A stretch of DNA of 64,000 bases from Klebsiella sp. WP3-W18-ESBL-02 (GTDB lineage Bacteria > Pseudomonadota > Gammaproteobacteria > Enterobacterales > Enterobacteriaceae): NCBI RefSeq assembly GCF_014168815.1, contig NZ_AP021972.1:1550001-1614000 (forward strand), written 5' to 3'. The notes under the pieces were generated by a model. It was not told where the DNA came from and did not search any database. It worked only from the letters and a program-made list of their open reading frames with translations. Positions 25,858-33,416 of the stretch are shown one piece after another. A program made the position numbers and the translations under genes. Every line of letters starts with the position of its first letter. Within the stretch, counting starts at the first letter, position 1.

Positions 25858-25873
25858 TGGCACGATAACCGCT
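25858..25873 (+). promoter_or_regulatory. Candidate sigma54 promoter of hisJQMP
   Basis: TGGCACGATAACCGCT has a perfect -24 element (TGGCAC) and the -12 GC at the correct ten-base spacing, but CC replaces the usual TT before GC. The flanking GAAAG.TGGCAC context is shared with the argT promoter. It lies 51 bp before the hisJ ATG. Confidence 0.55.
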
Positions 25874-25923
25874 CAGATAATTTCTAAAAAACCCACAAGA
25901 ATTACTGTCTGTTGAGGATGATT

Positions 25924-26706
25924 ATGAAAAAACTGGCGTTATCTCTTTCTCTGGTTCTGGCGCTTGCTTCTGCATCGAGCGCATTTGCAGCAATTCCGCA
26001 AAAAGTGCGCATTGGTACTGACCCAACGTACGCACCGTTCGAGTCAAAAAATGCCCAGGGCGAATTAGTGGGTTTTGACATTGATCTGGCCAAAGAGCTG
26101 TGTAAGCGCATCCAGGCACAATGTACCTTCGTTGAGAACCCGCTGGATGCCCTGATCCCCTCGCTGAAAGCGAAGAAAATCGATGCCATCATGTCATCGC
26201 TGTCGATCACTGAAAAACGTCAGCAGGAAATCGCCTTTACCGACAAACTTTATGCGGCCGATTCGCGCCTGGTGGTGAAAAAAGGTTCTCCGATTACGCC
26301 GGATATCGCCACGCTGAAAGGTAAGCGCGTCGGCGTATTGCAGGGAACGACCCAGGAAACCTACGGTAACGAGCACTGGGCGCCAAAAGGCATCGAAATT
26401 GTCTCCTACCAGGGCCAGGACAACATCTACTCTGACCTGACCGCTGGCCGTATCGATGCCGCGTTCCAGGACGAAGTGGCGGCGAGCGAAGGCTTCCTGA
26501 AGCAGCCTATCGGTAAAGACTACCAGTTCGGCGGCCCGTCGATTAAAGACGAGAAGCTGTTCGGCGTCGGTACCGGTATGGGCCTGCGTAAAGGCGACAC
26601 TGAACTGCTGAACGCGCTGAACAAGGCGTTTGCTGAAATGCGTGCCGATGGCACCTACGACAAGCTGGCGAAGAAATACTTCGATTTTAACGTTTACGGC
26701 GAGTAA
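25924..26706 (+). CDS. hisJ: HisJ, histidine-binding periplasmic protein
   Basis: A 260-residue histidine-binding protein of the HisJQMP ABC importer. The signal peptide MKKLALSLSLVLALASASSA ends FA/AIPQK. The mature part shows RIGTDPTYAPFESKNAQG and GFDIDLAKELCKRI. The ATG at 25924 follows TGAGGATG; a TTG four codons earlier is less likely. It is a paralogue of ArgT, with which it shares the membrane complex. HisJ carries L-histidine with high affinity. First gene of hisJQMP. Confidence 0.96.
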   Translation: MKKLALSLSLVLALASASSAFAAIPQKVRIGTDPTYAPFESKNAQGELVGFDIDLAKELCKRIQAQCTFVENPLDALIPSLKAKKIDAIMSSLSITEKRQQEIAFTDKLYAADSRLVVKKGSPITPDIATLKGKRVGVLQGTTQETYGNEHWAPKGIEIVSYQGQDNIYSDLTAGRIDAAFQDEVAASEGFLKQPIGKDYQFGGPSIKDEKLFGVGTGMGLRKGDTELLNALNKAFAEMRADGTYDKLAKKYFDFNVYGE

Positions 26707-26770
26707 TCATCACTAGTAACCCGTCGCTTTGCACGCACAGAGCGACGGGCGTCAAGACAGGACTGGCAGC

Positions 26771-27457
26771 ATGCTGTACGGGTTTTCACAGGTAATTTTT
26801 CAGGGCGCTCTTGTCACCCTTGAGCTGGCCGTCAGCTCGGTGGTTCTGGCCGTGCTTATTGGGTTGGTTGGCGCGGGAGCTAAGCTCTCCCGAAATCGCG
26901 TGCTGGCGTTAATTTTTGAGGGTTACACCACGCTGATTCGTGGGGTGCCCGATTTAGTGCTGATGCTGCTGATTTTCTACGGGCTGCAGATGGTGCTGAA
27001 CGTGATCACCGATTCACTCGGCGTCGATCAGTTTGATATCGACCCGATGATCGCCGGTATCATTACGCTCGGTTTTATCTACGGCGCTTATTTCACCGAA
27101 ACTTTTCGCGGTGCCTTTATGGCGGTGCCGAAAGGGCACATCGAAGCCGCGACCGCCTTTGGATTTACCAGCGGGCAAACTTTTCGGCGCATTTTATTTC
27201 CGGCCATGATGCGTTACGCGCTGCCGGGGATAGGCAATAACTGGCAGGTGATCCTCAAGGCGACCGCGCTGGTGTCGCTGCTGGGGCTGGAAGATGTGGT
27301 CAAGGCGACCCAGCTTGCCGGTAAAAGCACCTGGGAGCCGTTCTACTTCGCCATTGTTTGCGGGGTGATATATCTGCTGTTTACCACCGTTTCCAATGGC
27401 GTACTGCTGCTGCTCGAACGCCGCTACTCCGTAGGCGTGAAGAGGGCCGATCTGTGA
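26771..27457 (+). CDS. hisQ: HisQ, histidine/LAO ABC transporter permease
   Basis: A 228-residue permease with five membrane segments and the amino-acid (PAAT) EAA loop EAATAFGFTSGQTFRRILFP, where the HisP ATPase docks. The ATG at 26771 gives MLYGFSQVIFQGALVTLELA and the E. coli length. An in-frame extension to 26729 lies in the hisJ-hisQ spacer and is not family-like. It pairs with HisM as a heterodimer, and its stop overlaps the hisM GTG by four bases. Confidence 0.95.
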   Translation: MLYGFSQVIFQGALVTLELAVSSVVLAVLIGLVGAGAKLSRNRVLALIFEGYTTLIRGVPDLVLMLLIFYGLQMVLNVITDSLGVDQFDIDPMIAGIITLGFIYGAYFTETFRGAFMAVPKGHIEAATAFGFTSGQTFRRILFPAMMRYALPGIGNNWQVILKATALVSLLGLEDVVKATQLAGKSTWEPFYFAIVCGVIYLLFTTVSNGVLLLLERRYSVGVKRADL

Positions 27458-28170
27458 TTGAGATTATTCAGGAGTACTGGAAAGCGCTGCTGTGGAGCGA
27501 CGGCTATCGTTTCACCGGCGTGGCTATCACTCTATGGCTGCTGGTGCTGTCGGTCGTGATGGGCGGCATTATGGCGCTGTTCCTCGCGATTGCTCGGGTT
27601 TCCAGCAATAAATATATTAAGTTTCCGGTGTGGTTGTTTACCTATATTTTCCGCGGGACGCCGCTGTATGTGCAGCTGCTGGTGTTCTATTCCGGGATGT
27701 ATACGCTGGAAATCGTGAAAGGTACTGAGCTGCTAAACGCCTTTTTCCGCAGCGGCCTGAACTGTACGGTGCTGGCGCTCACGCTCAATACCTGTGCCTA
27801 TACCACCGAGATTTTCGCCGGGGCGATTCGTTCTGTGCCCGCGGGGGAGGTTGAGGCGGCGCGAGCCTATGGTTTCTCGTCGTTTAAGCTTTACCGCTGC
27901 ATTATTCTGCCGTCGGCGCTGCGTATTGCGCTACCGGCTTACAGCAACGAAGTGATCCTGATGCTGCACTCGACGGCGCTGGCGTTTACCGCCACCGTTC
28001 CTGACTTGCTGAAGATCGCCCGCGATATCAACTCGGCAACCTATCAGCCGTTTACCGCTTTTGGCATTGCCGCCGTGCTCTATTTGATTATCTCGTATGT
28101 GCTGATTCGCCTGTTCCGTAAAGCGGAAAAGCGCTGGCTAAAACATATGAAACCGACTTCTACGCACTGA
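27454..28170 (+). CDS. hisM: HisM, histidine/LAO ABC transporter permease
   Basis: A 238-residue partner permease of HisQ. It starts with GTG at 27454, inside the last codons of hisQ (GTGA overlap), giving MIEIIQEYWKALLWSDGYRF. EAARAYGFSSFKLYRCIILP is its EAA loop. Five hydrophobic segments place it in the inner membrane. Translation is probably coupled to hisQ. Length equals E. coli HisM. Confidence 0.95.
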   Translation: MIEIIQEYWKALLWSDGYRFTGVAITLWLLVLSVVMGGIMALFLAIARVSSNKYIKFPVWLFTYIFRGTPLYVQLLVFYSGMYTLEIVKGTELLNAFFRSGLNCTVLALTLNTCAYTTEIFAGAIRSVPAGEVEAARAYGFSSFKLYRCIILPSALRIALPAYSNEVILMLHSTALAFTATVPDLLKIARDINSATYQPFTAFGIAAVLYLIISYVLIRLFRKAEKRWLKHMKPTSTH

Positions 28171-28174
28171 GAAC

Positions 28175-28951
28175 ATGATGGCTGATAAAAAACTAAACGT
28201 AATCGATCTGCATAAACGCTACGGCGAGCATGAGGTGCTGAAAGGCGTTTCGCTGAAAGCTAACGCTGGCGACGTCATTAGCATTATCGGTTCGTCGGGC
28301 TCGGGCAAAAGTACGTTCCTGCGCTGCATTAACTTTCTCGAAAAGCCGAGCGAAGGCACGATTATCGTTAACGGGCAGAATATTGGCCTGGTCCGCGATA
28401 GCGACGGTCAGCTCAAGGTCGCGGATAAAAACCAGCTGCGCCTCCTGCGTACTCGCCTGACCATGGTATTCCAGCATTTCAATCTGTGGAGCCATATGAC
28501 GGTGCTGGAGAACGTCATGGAAGCGCCGATCCAGGTGCTGGGCCTCAGCAAGCAGGAAGCGCGCGATCGCGCGGTGAAATACCTGGCGAAGGTGGGCATC
28601 GACGAACGTCAGCAGGAGAAATACCCGGTACACCTGTCCGGCGGCCAACAGCAGCGCGTGTCCATTGCTCGCGCCCTGGCGATGGAGCCGGAAGTGCTGC
28701 TGTTTGATGAACCGACTTCAGCGCTTGACCCGGAGCTGGTGGGTGAGGTGTTGCGCATTATGCAGCAGCTGGCTGAAGAAGGGAAAACGATGGTGGTGGT
28801 GACGCACGAAATGGGCTTTGCCCGCCACGTTTCATCGCACGTGATTTTCCTGCATCAGGGCAAAATTGAGGAAGAGGGCAATCCGGAAGCCGTATTCGGT
28901 AACCCGCAGAGCCCGCGTTTGCAGCAGTTTCTCAGCGGCGCGCTGAAATAA
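28175..28951 (+). CDS. hisP: HisP, histidine/LAO ABC transporter ATPase
   Basis: A 258-residue ATPase that powers the HisQM complex for both HisJ and ArgT. Walker A is IIGSSGSGKST, Q-loop FQHFNLW, signature LSGGQQQRVSIARAL, Walker B VLLFDEPTSALDPE and the H-loop His in VVTHEMGF. The start MMADKKLNVIDLHKRYG is four bases after the hisM stop. It is the last gene before a clear terminator. Confidence 0.96.
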   Translation: MMADKKLNVIDLHKRYGEHEVLKGVSLKANAGDVISIIGSSGSGKSTFLRCINFLEKPSEGTIIVNGQNIGLVRDSDGQLKVADKNQLRLLRTRLTMVFQHFNLWSHMTVLENVMEAPIQVLGLSKQEARDRAVKYLAKVGIDERQQEKYPVHLSGGQQQRVSIARALAMEPEVLLFDEPTSALDPELVGEVLRIMQQLAEEGKTMVVVTHEMGFARHVSSHVIFLHQGKIEEEGNPEAVFGNPQSPRLQQFLSGALK

Positions 28952-28955
28952 AAAT

Positions 28956-28983
28956 AAAGCCGGTTAACCCCGGCTTTGTTTTT
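28956..28983 (+). terminator. Intrinsic terminator of hisJQMP
   Basis: AAAGCCGG/CCGGCTTT (28956-28963 and 28970-28977) with a 6-base loop is followed by GTTTTTA. It starts 5 bp after the hisP stop. Confidence 0.9.
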
Positions 28984-29029
28984 AATTGTACTTATTTAAT
29001 TTAATCATATTTTATATGGGTTTTGTGTG

Positions 29030-29052
29030 ATCGCCAAGAGGCGATTCTTTTT
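29030..29052 (+). terminator. Second terminator-like hairpin upstream of the PLP gene
   Basis: ATCGCC-AAGA-GGCGAT is a perfect 6-bp stem with a tetraloop, followed by TCTTTTTG. It lies about 100 bp before the PLP enzyme start. It could back up the hisP terminator or act as an attenuator in the leader of the next operon. The surrounding 28984-29152 stretch is A+T-rich with no ORF. Confidence 0.5.
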
Positions 29053-29152
29053 GTGTATGCCGTACTTAAATTATTAATGGCAATAAGATAAAGGTTTTAA
29101 TAGTTGCGAGGATTAGTATTTCCCGAAACACGCACAGTAAAGGGAAATAACG

Positions 29153-30370
29153 ATGACACGTTACGAAAGTTTGTTGCTGAATAATGGAAATGTTTCGCCA
29201 GAAGATTATGTAACTTGTTCCGGTATTAATGAAAATCATGAGGCTTATTTTGGCGCGGTAGCACCGCCAATCATCCAGACCAGCCTATTTGTGCAGGCTA
29301 ACTATCAGCAGTATTGTGATGATATGCAGCAAGAAACCCGGCGTTACATTTATAGCCGTGGTCTGAATCCCACCGTGCAGATGGCAGAGGAAAGGCTGGC
29401 TCGGCTGGAAGGTGGAGAAAGCGCACGCTGTTTTGCATCTGGAATGGGGGCCATTAGCGCGGTGATTATCGGCCATTTAAATCATGGCGATCACATTTTA
29501 CTGGTCAATCAAGTCTATGGGCCTGCCGTGGAGCTGGTGAAAGCGCTAGCGCATAAATACGGTATTCAATTTGATGTTGTACCGGATGGTGACGTGGCGC
29601 TTATTGCGCAAAAAATTAAGCCCAACACGCGCATGATTTACACGGAGTCGCCGGGCACCATGACCATGAAGGTGGTAGATTTACGTGCGATAGCCAGCCT
29701 GGCGTCTCACCATGGCATTATCACGGCTATTGACAACACCTGGCCGACGCCGCTGTACCAGAAGCCGTTGAGCCTTGGCTTTGATATTGTGATTCATTCC
29801 TGTACCAAATACCTTGCCGGGCACAGCGATATTCTGGCCGGGGCGGTGATTACTTGCGCTGAGTTGATGGAACCAATCCGCGATTTTTCCCATCAGCTAT
29901 TAGGCGGCGTGTTGGCGCCATTCAGCGCGTGGCTGTTATTGCGGGGATTACGAACTTTACCGATCCGCATGCAGGCGCATCAGCAAAATGCCATTGCCGT
30001 GCTCGAGTGGCTGAACCGTCGTGATGATGTGGAAAATATTCGCCATCCATGGCTGGCATCGCCGCAGGAAAAAGAGATTATTCGGCGTCAGATGAGCGGA
30101 TTTTCCGGGCTCTTTAGCTTCGAGTTAAAACACGCGGATTTTCATGATGTGAAGCGCTTTATTGATGCCTGCAGGGTATTTAAAGTGGGGTGTAGCTGGG
30201 GTGGCTATGAAAGTCTGATTATTTCGCCCAATCGTGGATATAACCAGGCTGCGCTGGATGAGTCGGGTATCTCTCGGGGGCTTATTCGTCTTTCCATCGG
30301 TCAGGAGCCGGTGTCGATATTAATTAACGATCTCGATAATGCTTTTAAGGCATTAAGGATGCCAATATGA
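29153..30370 (+). CDS. PLP-dependent Cys/Met-metabolism (trans-sulfuration) family enzyme
   Basis: A 405-residue fold-type I PLP enzyme of the cystathionine gamma-synthase/beta-lyase/methionine gamma-lyase family. The PLP lysine is Lys219 in HSCTKYLAGHSD. Asp194 in AIDNTWPTP contacts the pyridine nitrogen, and Tyr67/Arg69 in YIYSRGLNPT bind phosphate from the neighbouring subunit. ASGMGAISAV stacks on the ring. Members cleave or form C-S bonds in Cys, Met or cystathionine; the exact reaction is not readable. It is followed immediately by, and overlaps by four bases, an NhaC-type antiporter gene, so the pair is one operon. It is more A+T-rich than the core genes and absent here in E. coli. Confidence 0.88.
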   Translation: MTRYESLLLNNGNVSPEDYVTCSGINENHEAYFGAVAPPIIQTSLFVQANYQQYCDDMQQETRRYIYSRGLNPTVQMAEERLARLEGGESARCFASGMGAISAVIIGHLNHGDHILLVNQVYGPAVELVKALAHKYGIQFDVVPDGDVALIAQKIKPNTRMIYTESPGTMTMKVVDLRAIASLASHHGIITAIDNTWPTPLYQKPLSLGFDIVIHSCTKYLAGHSDILAGAVITCAELMEPIRDFSHQLLGGVLAPFSAWLLLRGLRTLPIRMQAHQQNAIAVLEWLNRRDDVENIRHPWLASPQEKEIIRRQMSGFSGLFSFELKHADFHDVKRFIDACRVFKVGCSWGGYESLIISPNRGYNQAALDESGISRGLIRLSIGQEPVSILINDLDNAFKALRMPI

Positions 30371-31788
30371 CTATTCGGCAGCCTTCGTTTCCTTCGGCAT
30401 TAATTATTTTATTCATCATTTTTATATTTTTTCTCGCCGGCGTTGGTATTTTGGGTTATCCGGTTGAGTTTGTATTAATAATGGTGACGCTTACGACCGC
30501 TGGCTACGCGTATTTTTATGGTGCGCGTTGGAAGGATATTGTTTCACTGTTTATGGAGAAAATTAAAGATGCCGTTCCAGCTATGCTGATTCTGTTGTCA
30601 ATTGGTATGCTGATTGGCTGCTGGATTGTATCAGGCACCATTCCGCTGATGGTGCTGTACGGGCTGGACATGGTGAGTCCCCATTATCTCTATTTGACGG
30701 CTTTTCTGGTAACGGTATGCATTTCCCTGTTTACCGGCACCTCCTGGGGAACGGCGGGGACGATCGGTGTGGCGCTGATTGCGGTTTCGTCTGCGATGAA
30801 CGTTTCCCTGGCGGTAACCGCGGGGGCCATTATCTCCGGTTCCTATTTTGGCGATAAGCTCTCGCCGTTATCGGATACCACCAATATGGCCGCAATGGCG
30901 GCAGGCGTAGAACTGTGGCAAAGCATTCGCAATATGATGTATACGTCGCTGCCAGCGTTTATTTTTGCCTGCGCAGGCTTCTGGTGGGTGGGGCAGGATT
31001 TAGCGCCGTTGAACGAACAGATCGACAATATCAGCGTGATGCGGGAGGCATTGCAGCAACTGTTCTGGCTTAATCCCCTCTGCTTGCTGCCGGCTTTGTT
31101 GGTTTTCGTGGGGGCATTGCGGAAGTGGGACACCACGGTGGTTCTGGTCGCTTCTTTATTTTTTGCACTTCTCCTGGGGGGCATTTTCCAGCCAGTGAGT
31201 TGGCCTGATATGGTGCAAGCGGCCATTAATGGATTTAAAAACAGCATGCTTACGCCATTTTCCACGATTGCCCGCGATCCCGACGTTGCAACAAATCTTA
31301 CTGTTTTACTCAACCGTGGCGGCATTTATTCCATCGTCAGCCCCATTGTGGTCATGTTATGCGCATTTTTGTTCGCCTCCGCGCTGGAGGCATCAGGAGG
31401 GCTTAATGTGGTACTACAGCGACTTGTGAAGAAGTTGAGTTCCGTTACGCGCGTCATCCTGGCAACGCTCTTCTCAAGCACACTGCTAGTGGCTTGTACG
31501 GGCAACGCGGTGATTAGCTTTTTTCTGGTCAAAAGTATGTATGACCCCTGCTATGATCGGCACAAGCTGCATCGGGTCAACATGTCACGGGCTATGGAGT
31601 CGGGGGCGACCTTGCTGGAAGGTCTTTTCCCGTGGACGATTTCCGGCATGTTTATGGCAAAAACGTTGGGCGTGGCGACGCTGGACTATCTTCCGTGGAC
31701 ATTTTTTAATTTGAGCTGTTTTGCGCTGGCGCTGATGTATGCGTTTTTGGCAAGATGGAGTCGTTTTGGGACACGCTACGTTGAGTAA
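30367..31788 (+). CDS. NhaC family Na+/H+ antiporter-type transporter
   Basis: A 473-residue inner-membrane protein with about eleven to twelve membrane segments. The NhaC core is visible in SLFTGTSWGTAGTIGVALI and GSYFGDKLSPLSDTTNMAA, with NAVISFFLV later. The ATG overlaps the stop of the PLP gene (ATGA), a mark of translational coupling. NhaC relatives include Na+/H+ antiporters, the malate/lactate antiporter MleN and amino-acid carriers such as MetT. With a sulfur amino acid enzyme as partner, transport of the substrate or product is a reasonable guess. The end overlaps the convergent GNAT gene by 13 bp. Confidence 0.87.
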   Translation: MTIRQPSFPSALIILFIIFIFFLAGVGILGYPVEFVLIMVTLTTAGYAYFYGARWKDIVSLFMEKIKDAVPAMLILLSIGMLIGCWIVSGTIPLMVLYGLDMVSPHYLYLTAFLVTVCISLFTGTSWGTAGTIGVALIAVSSAMNVSLAVTAGAIISGSYFGDKLSPLSDTTNMAAMAAGVELWQSIRNMMYTSLPAFIFACAGFWWVGQDLAPLNEQIDNISVMREALQQLFWLNPLCLLPALLVFVGALRKWDTTVVLVASLFFALLLGGIFQPVSWPDMVQAAINGFKNSMLTPFSTIARDPDVATNLTVLLNRGGIYSIVSPIVVMLCAFLFASALEASGGLNVVLQRLVKKLSSVTRVILATLFSSTLLVACTGNAVISFFLVKSMYDPCYDRHKLHRVNMSRAMESGATLLEGLFPWTISGMFMAKTLGVATLDYLPWTFFNLSCFALALMYAFLARWSRFGTRYVE

Positions 31789-32321
31789 CCCATGTTTTCG
31801 GGCCTGGACAGTATCATCCAGGTCTGTTCCTCCAGCCGATATACCCAATCATCGTAATCTTTGCCGTTCAGCCGATAGGCTTTTGTCAGCACCTGCGTGC
31901 GGATAAAACCGTGCTTTTCCAGCAGCCGCGCCGACGCGTGATTATCGCCCAATACCCAGGCGTTAATCGCCCACAGCCCAAGCCGTTGGAAGCCAAAATC
32001 GCATATTGCACAGAGCGCCTCGCTGGCAAAACCCTGACCCTGAGCTTCCGGCAGCAGCGCATAGCCAACATCCGCCTCATGGGGGTTTTTACTGCTGATT
32101 TGCAGCCCTATATCGCCAAGCGGCGTACCGTTTTCATCGCGGATAACAAAGATCGCGGGGGAATTGCAGCGTCGGGAAAAAATTGCACCTATCGCCGCTT
32201 CGTCCAGTACTTCCCCCATAAACTGCATGACCTCATGGTTTTGTCGCAGCTGAAGAAAGAAGGGCCAGTCGCTTTTATTAAACGGAGAAAGTCGTAGTCG
32301 CCGGGTGGTGAGGATTGCCAT
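31776..32321 (-). CDS. GNAT family N-acetyltransferase (RimJ/RimL type)
   Basis: A 181-residue acetyltransferase of the ribosomal-protein/antibiotic-type GNAT subfamily (Acetyltransf_3). It starts MAILTTRRLRLSPFNKSDW, has the acetyl-CoA loop LLPEAQGQGFASEALCA (motif A, Q/RxxGxG/A) and ends with the typical NHASARLLEKHGFIRT. The substrate may be a small amine or a protein N-terminus. No close named relative is recognised. It is monocistronic; the leader runs back to 32388. The gene end overlaps the NhaC gene by 13 bp, in convergent orientation. Confidence 0.85.
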   Translation of the reverse strand: MAILTTRRLRLSPFNKSDWPFFLQLRQNHEVMQFMGEVLDEAAIGAIFSRRCNSPAIFVIRDENGTPLGDIGLQISSKNPHEADVGYALLPEAQGQGFASEALCAICDFGFQRLGLWAINAWVLGDNHASARLLEKHGFIRTQVLTKAYRLNGKDYDDWVYRLEEQTWMILSRPENMGYST

Positions 32322-32388
32322 TTTCCTATGCCATTAAGCCAAATCTGAGGCTGTACTCTAGCACCGGAAGAGAGGGATTGGCACGGAA

Positions 32389-32946
32389 TTAGCCACTGAA
32401 GGCGGTCTTGTGTTCCAGATGCTGGAAATAGTGCAGCACCGTTTTGCTCTCCTGAGAGGCGCGAAGCTGTAGTGCCAGGTTGAGGCTATCCAGCGTGCGG
32501 GCATGGGCAACCATCGGCGAAGTCTCAGCGATGCGGCCCTCTGTTACCAGCCATTGCACGACTGTCTGCCAGCGCCAGAGTGGGGAGTTACCCTTTACGC
32601 GCTGAATGGGCGCAGGAAACTGACCACCACCGCGAGCCCCGTCTTTAAGCAGTGAAATTGCCTGCCGGGAAACGCCGGTGAGTTCGGCAATGTCGCTAAG
32701 CCCAACCAGGGTTGAATCAACCGATTCGACCCGCGCATTGAGCAAGGGGGCGGATTCAATATCTCGAATAGCAGAAAGAATAGCCTGCTCTAATGTGTCA
32801 CTTTCCCGGTCGAAATCAAGATAGACCGCCGTCCCGGAAAAGCAGATCAGGGCATCATCGCAATGCGCATGATAAAGCGCATCTTCAAGATTTGGCGTGC
32901 TGCGGCTGACGCCTGAAAGCGTCAGCGTGAAGTTAAATAATGGCAT
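32389..32946 (-). CDS. HTH DNA-binding protein of a conserved two-gene module (antitoxin-like)
   Basis: A 185-residue protein. The N-terminal part carries HCDDALICFSGTAVYLDFDR and the helix LEQAILSAIRDIESA, and the middle a MerR/AlpA-like HTH with LSDIAELTGVSRQAISLLKDG, then a wing containing RGGGQFPAPIQRV and WRWQTVVQWL. CDDA plus FDRE followed by the HTH is a widespread pattern in proteobacteria and actinobacteria of unassigned function. The ATG at 32946 (MPLFNFTLTLSG) has AGGGAGA eight bases before it; a longer frame to 33084 overlaps the upstream gene and lacks support. Downstream of the HicA-like gene by 17 bp, it may be the antitoxin/autoregulator. The name is inference. Confidence 0.7.
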   Translation of the reverse strand: MPLFNFTLTLSGVSRSTPNLEDALYHAHCDDALICFSGTAVYLDFDRESDTLEQAILSAIRDIESAPLLNARVESVDSTLVGLSDIAELTGVSRQAISLLKDGARGGGQFPAPIQRVKGNSPLWRWQTVVQWLVTEGRIAETSPMVAHARTLDSLNLALQLRASQESKTVLHYFQHLEHKTAFSG

Positions 32947-32963
32947 TTTGTTTCTCCCTTGTT

Positions 32964-33194
32964 CTACGAATTTCTGGGCTGACAGCTCTCGACCATGCGC
33001 ATGATTTGCCGCGCGTGATGTAGCGGAACGGCAGGTGTCGACCATATGCTCATCATATGATCGCGGTGCTCGGCCGTACCGCACTGCAAACGGCCAAAAC
33101 AGTGGGCACTTTTACCGCCAGCGATAAACAACCAGCCGTGCTTTAGCGCGTAATCAATGGCCGCCCTGATATGTTTATCTGGATGTTCCTTCAT
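32964..33194 (-). CDS. HicA-like small protein of the same module
   Basis: A 76-residue basic protein starting MKEHPDKHIRAAIDYALKHG with ATG at 33194. It has a possible dsRBD-like (HicA) arrangement: helix, then GWLFIAGGKSAHCFGRLQCG, then MSIWSTPAVPLHHARQIMRM. Conserved features of this small family are the Gly/His-containing hairpin (GGKSAH), the SIWSTP motif and the His-Ala-Arg at the end. Classic HicA has a single catalytic His in a similar hairpin, so RNase activity is possible but not shown. A frame with a TTG at 33254 is rejected as the start. It is upstream of the HTH gene, the usual toxin-antitoxin order of hicAB. Function unproven. Confidence 0.62.
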   Translation of the reverse strand: MKEHPDKHIRAAIDYALKHGWLFIAGGKSAHCFGRLQCGTAEHRDHMMSIWSTPAVPLHHARQIMRMVESCQPRNS

Positions 33195-33380
33195 CAGTGG
33201 TTCCCGCAGAGTATTGATATTTTGTTGACGAATGTCAACGGTAAGCTGATGCAAAAATGCGCATTGGCCTGTTATGACAAAGCCAGAGGTAACGCGTTGG
33301 AATCGGCTTCACGTTTGTATCAGAGGGAGATGCGTTCGATGGCCGAAATGCGTGGCGAATTCCAGAAGTGGGGGAAGGGC

Positions 33381-33403
33381 GGTGATAGCCGGGCGCCATC
33401 ACC
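33381..33403. repeat. Stem-loop at the 3' side of yfcH
   Basis: GGTGAT/ATCACC (outer 6 bp) with a G+C-rich interior that can extend the stem by three pairs, starting about 14 bp beyond the yfcH stop on the minus strand. No T run follows, so it is a structure rather than a classic terminator. The rest of 33195-33416 contains no assigned gene. Confidence 0.45.
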
Positions 33404-33416
33404 GTCGTATGAAAAC

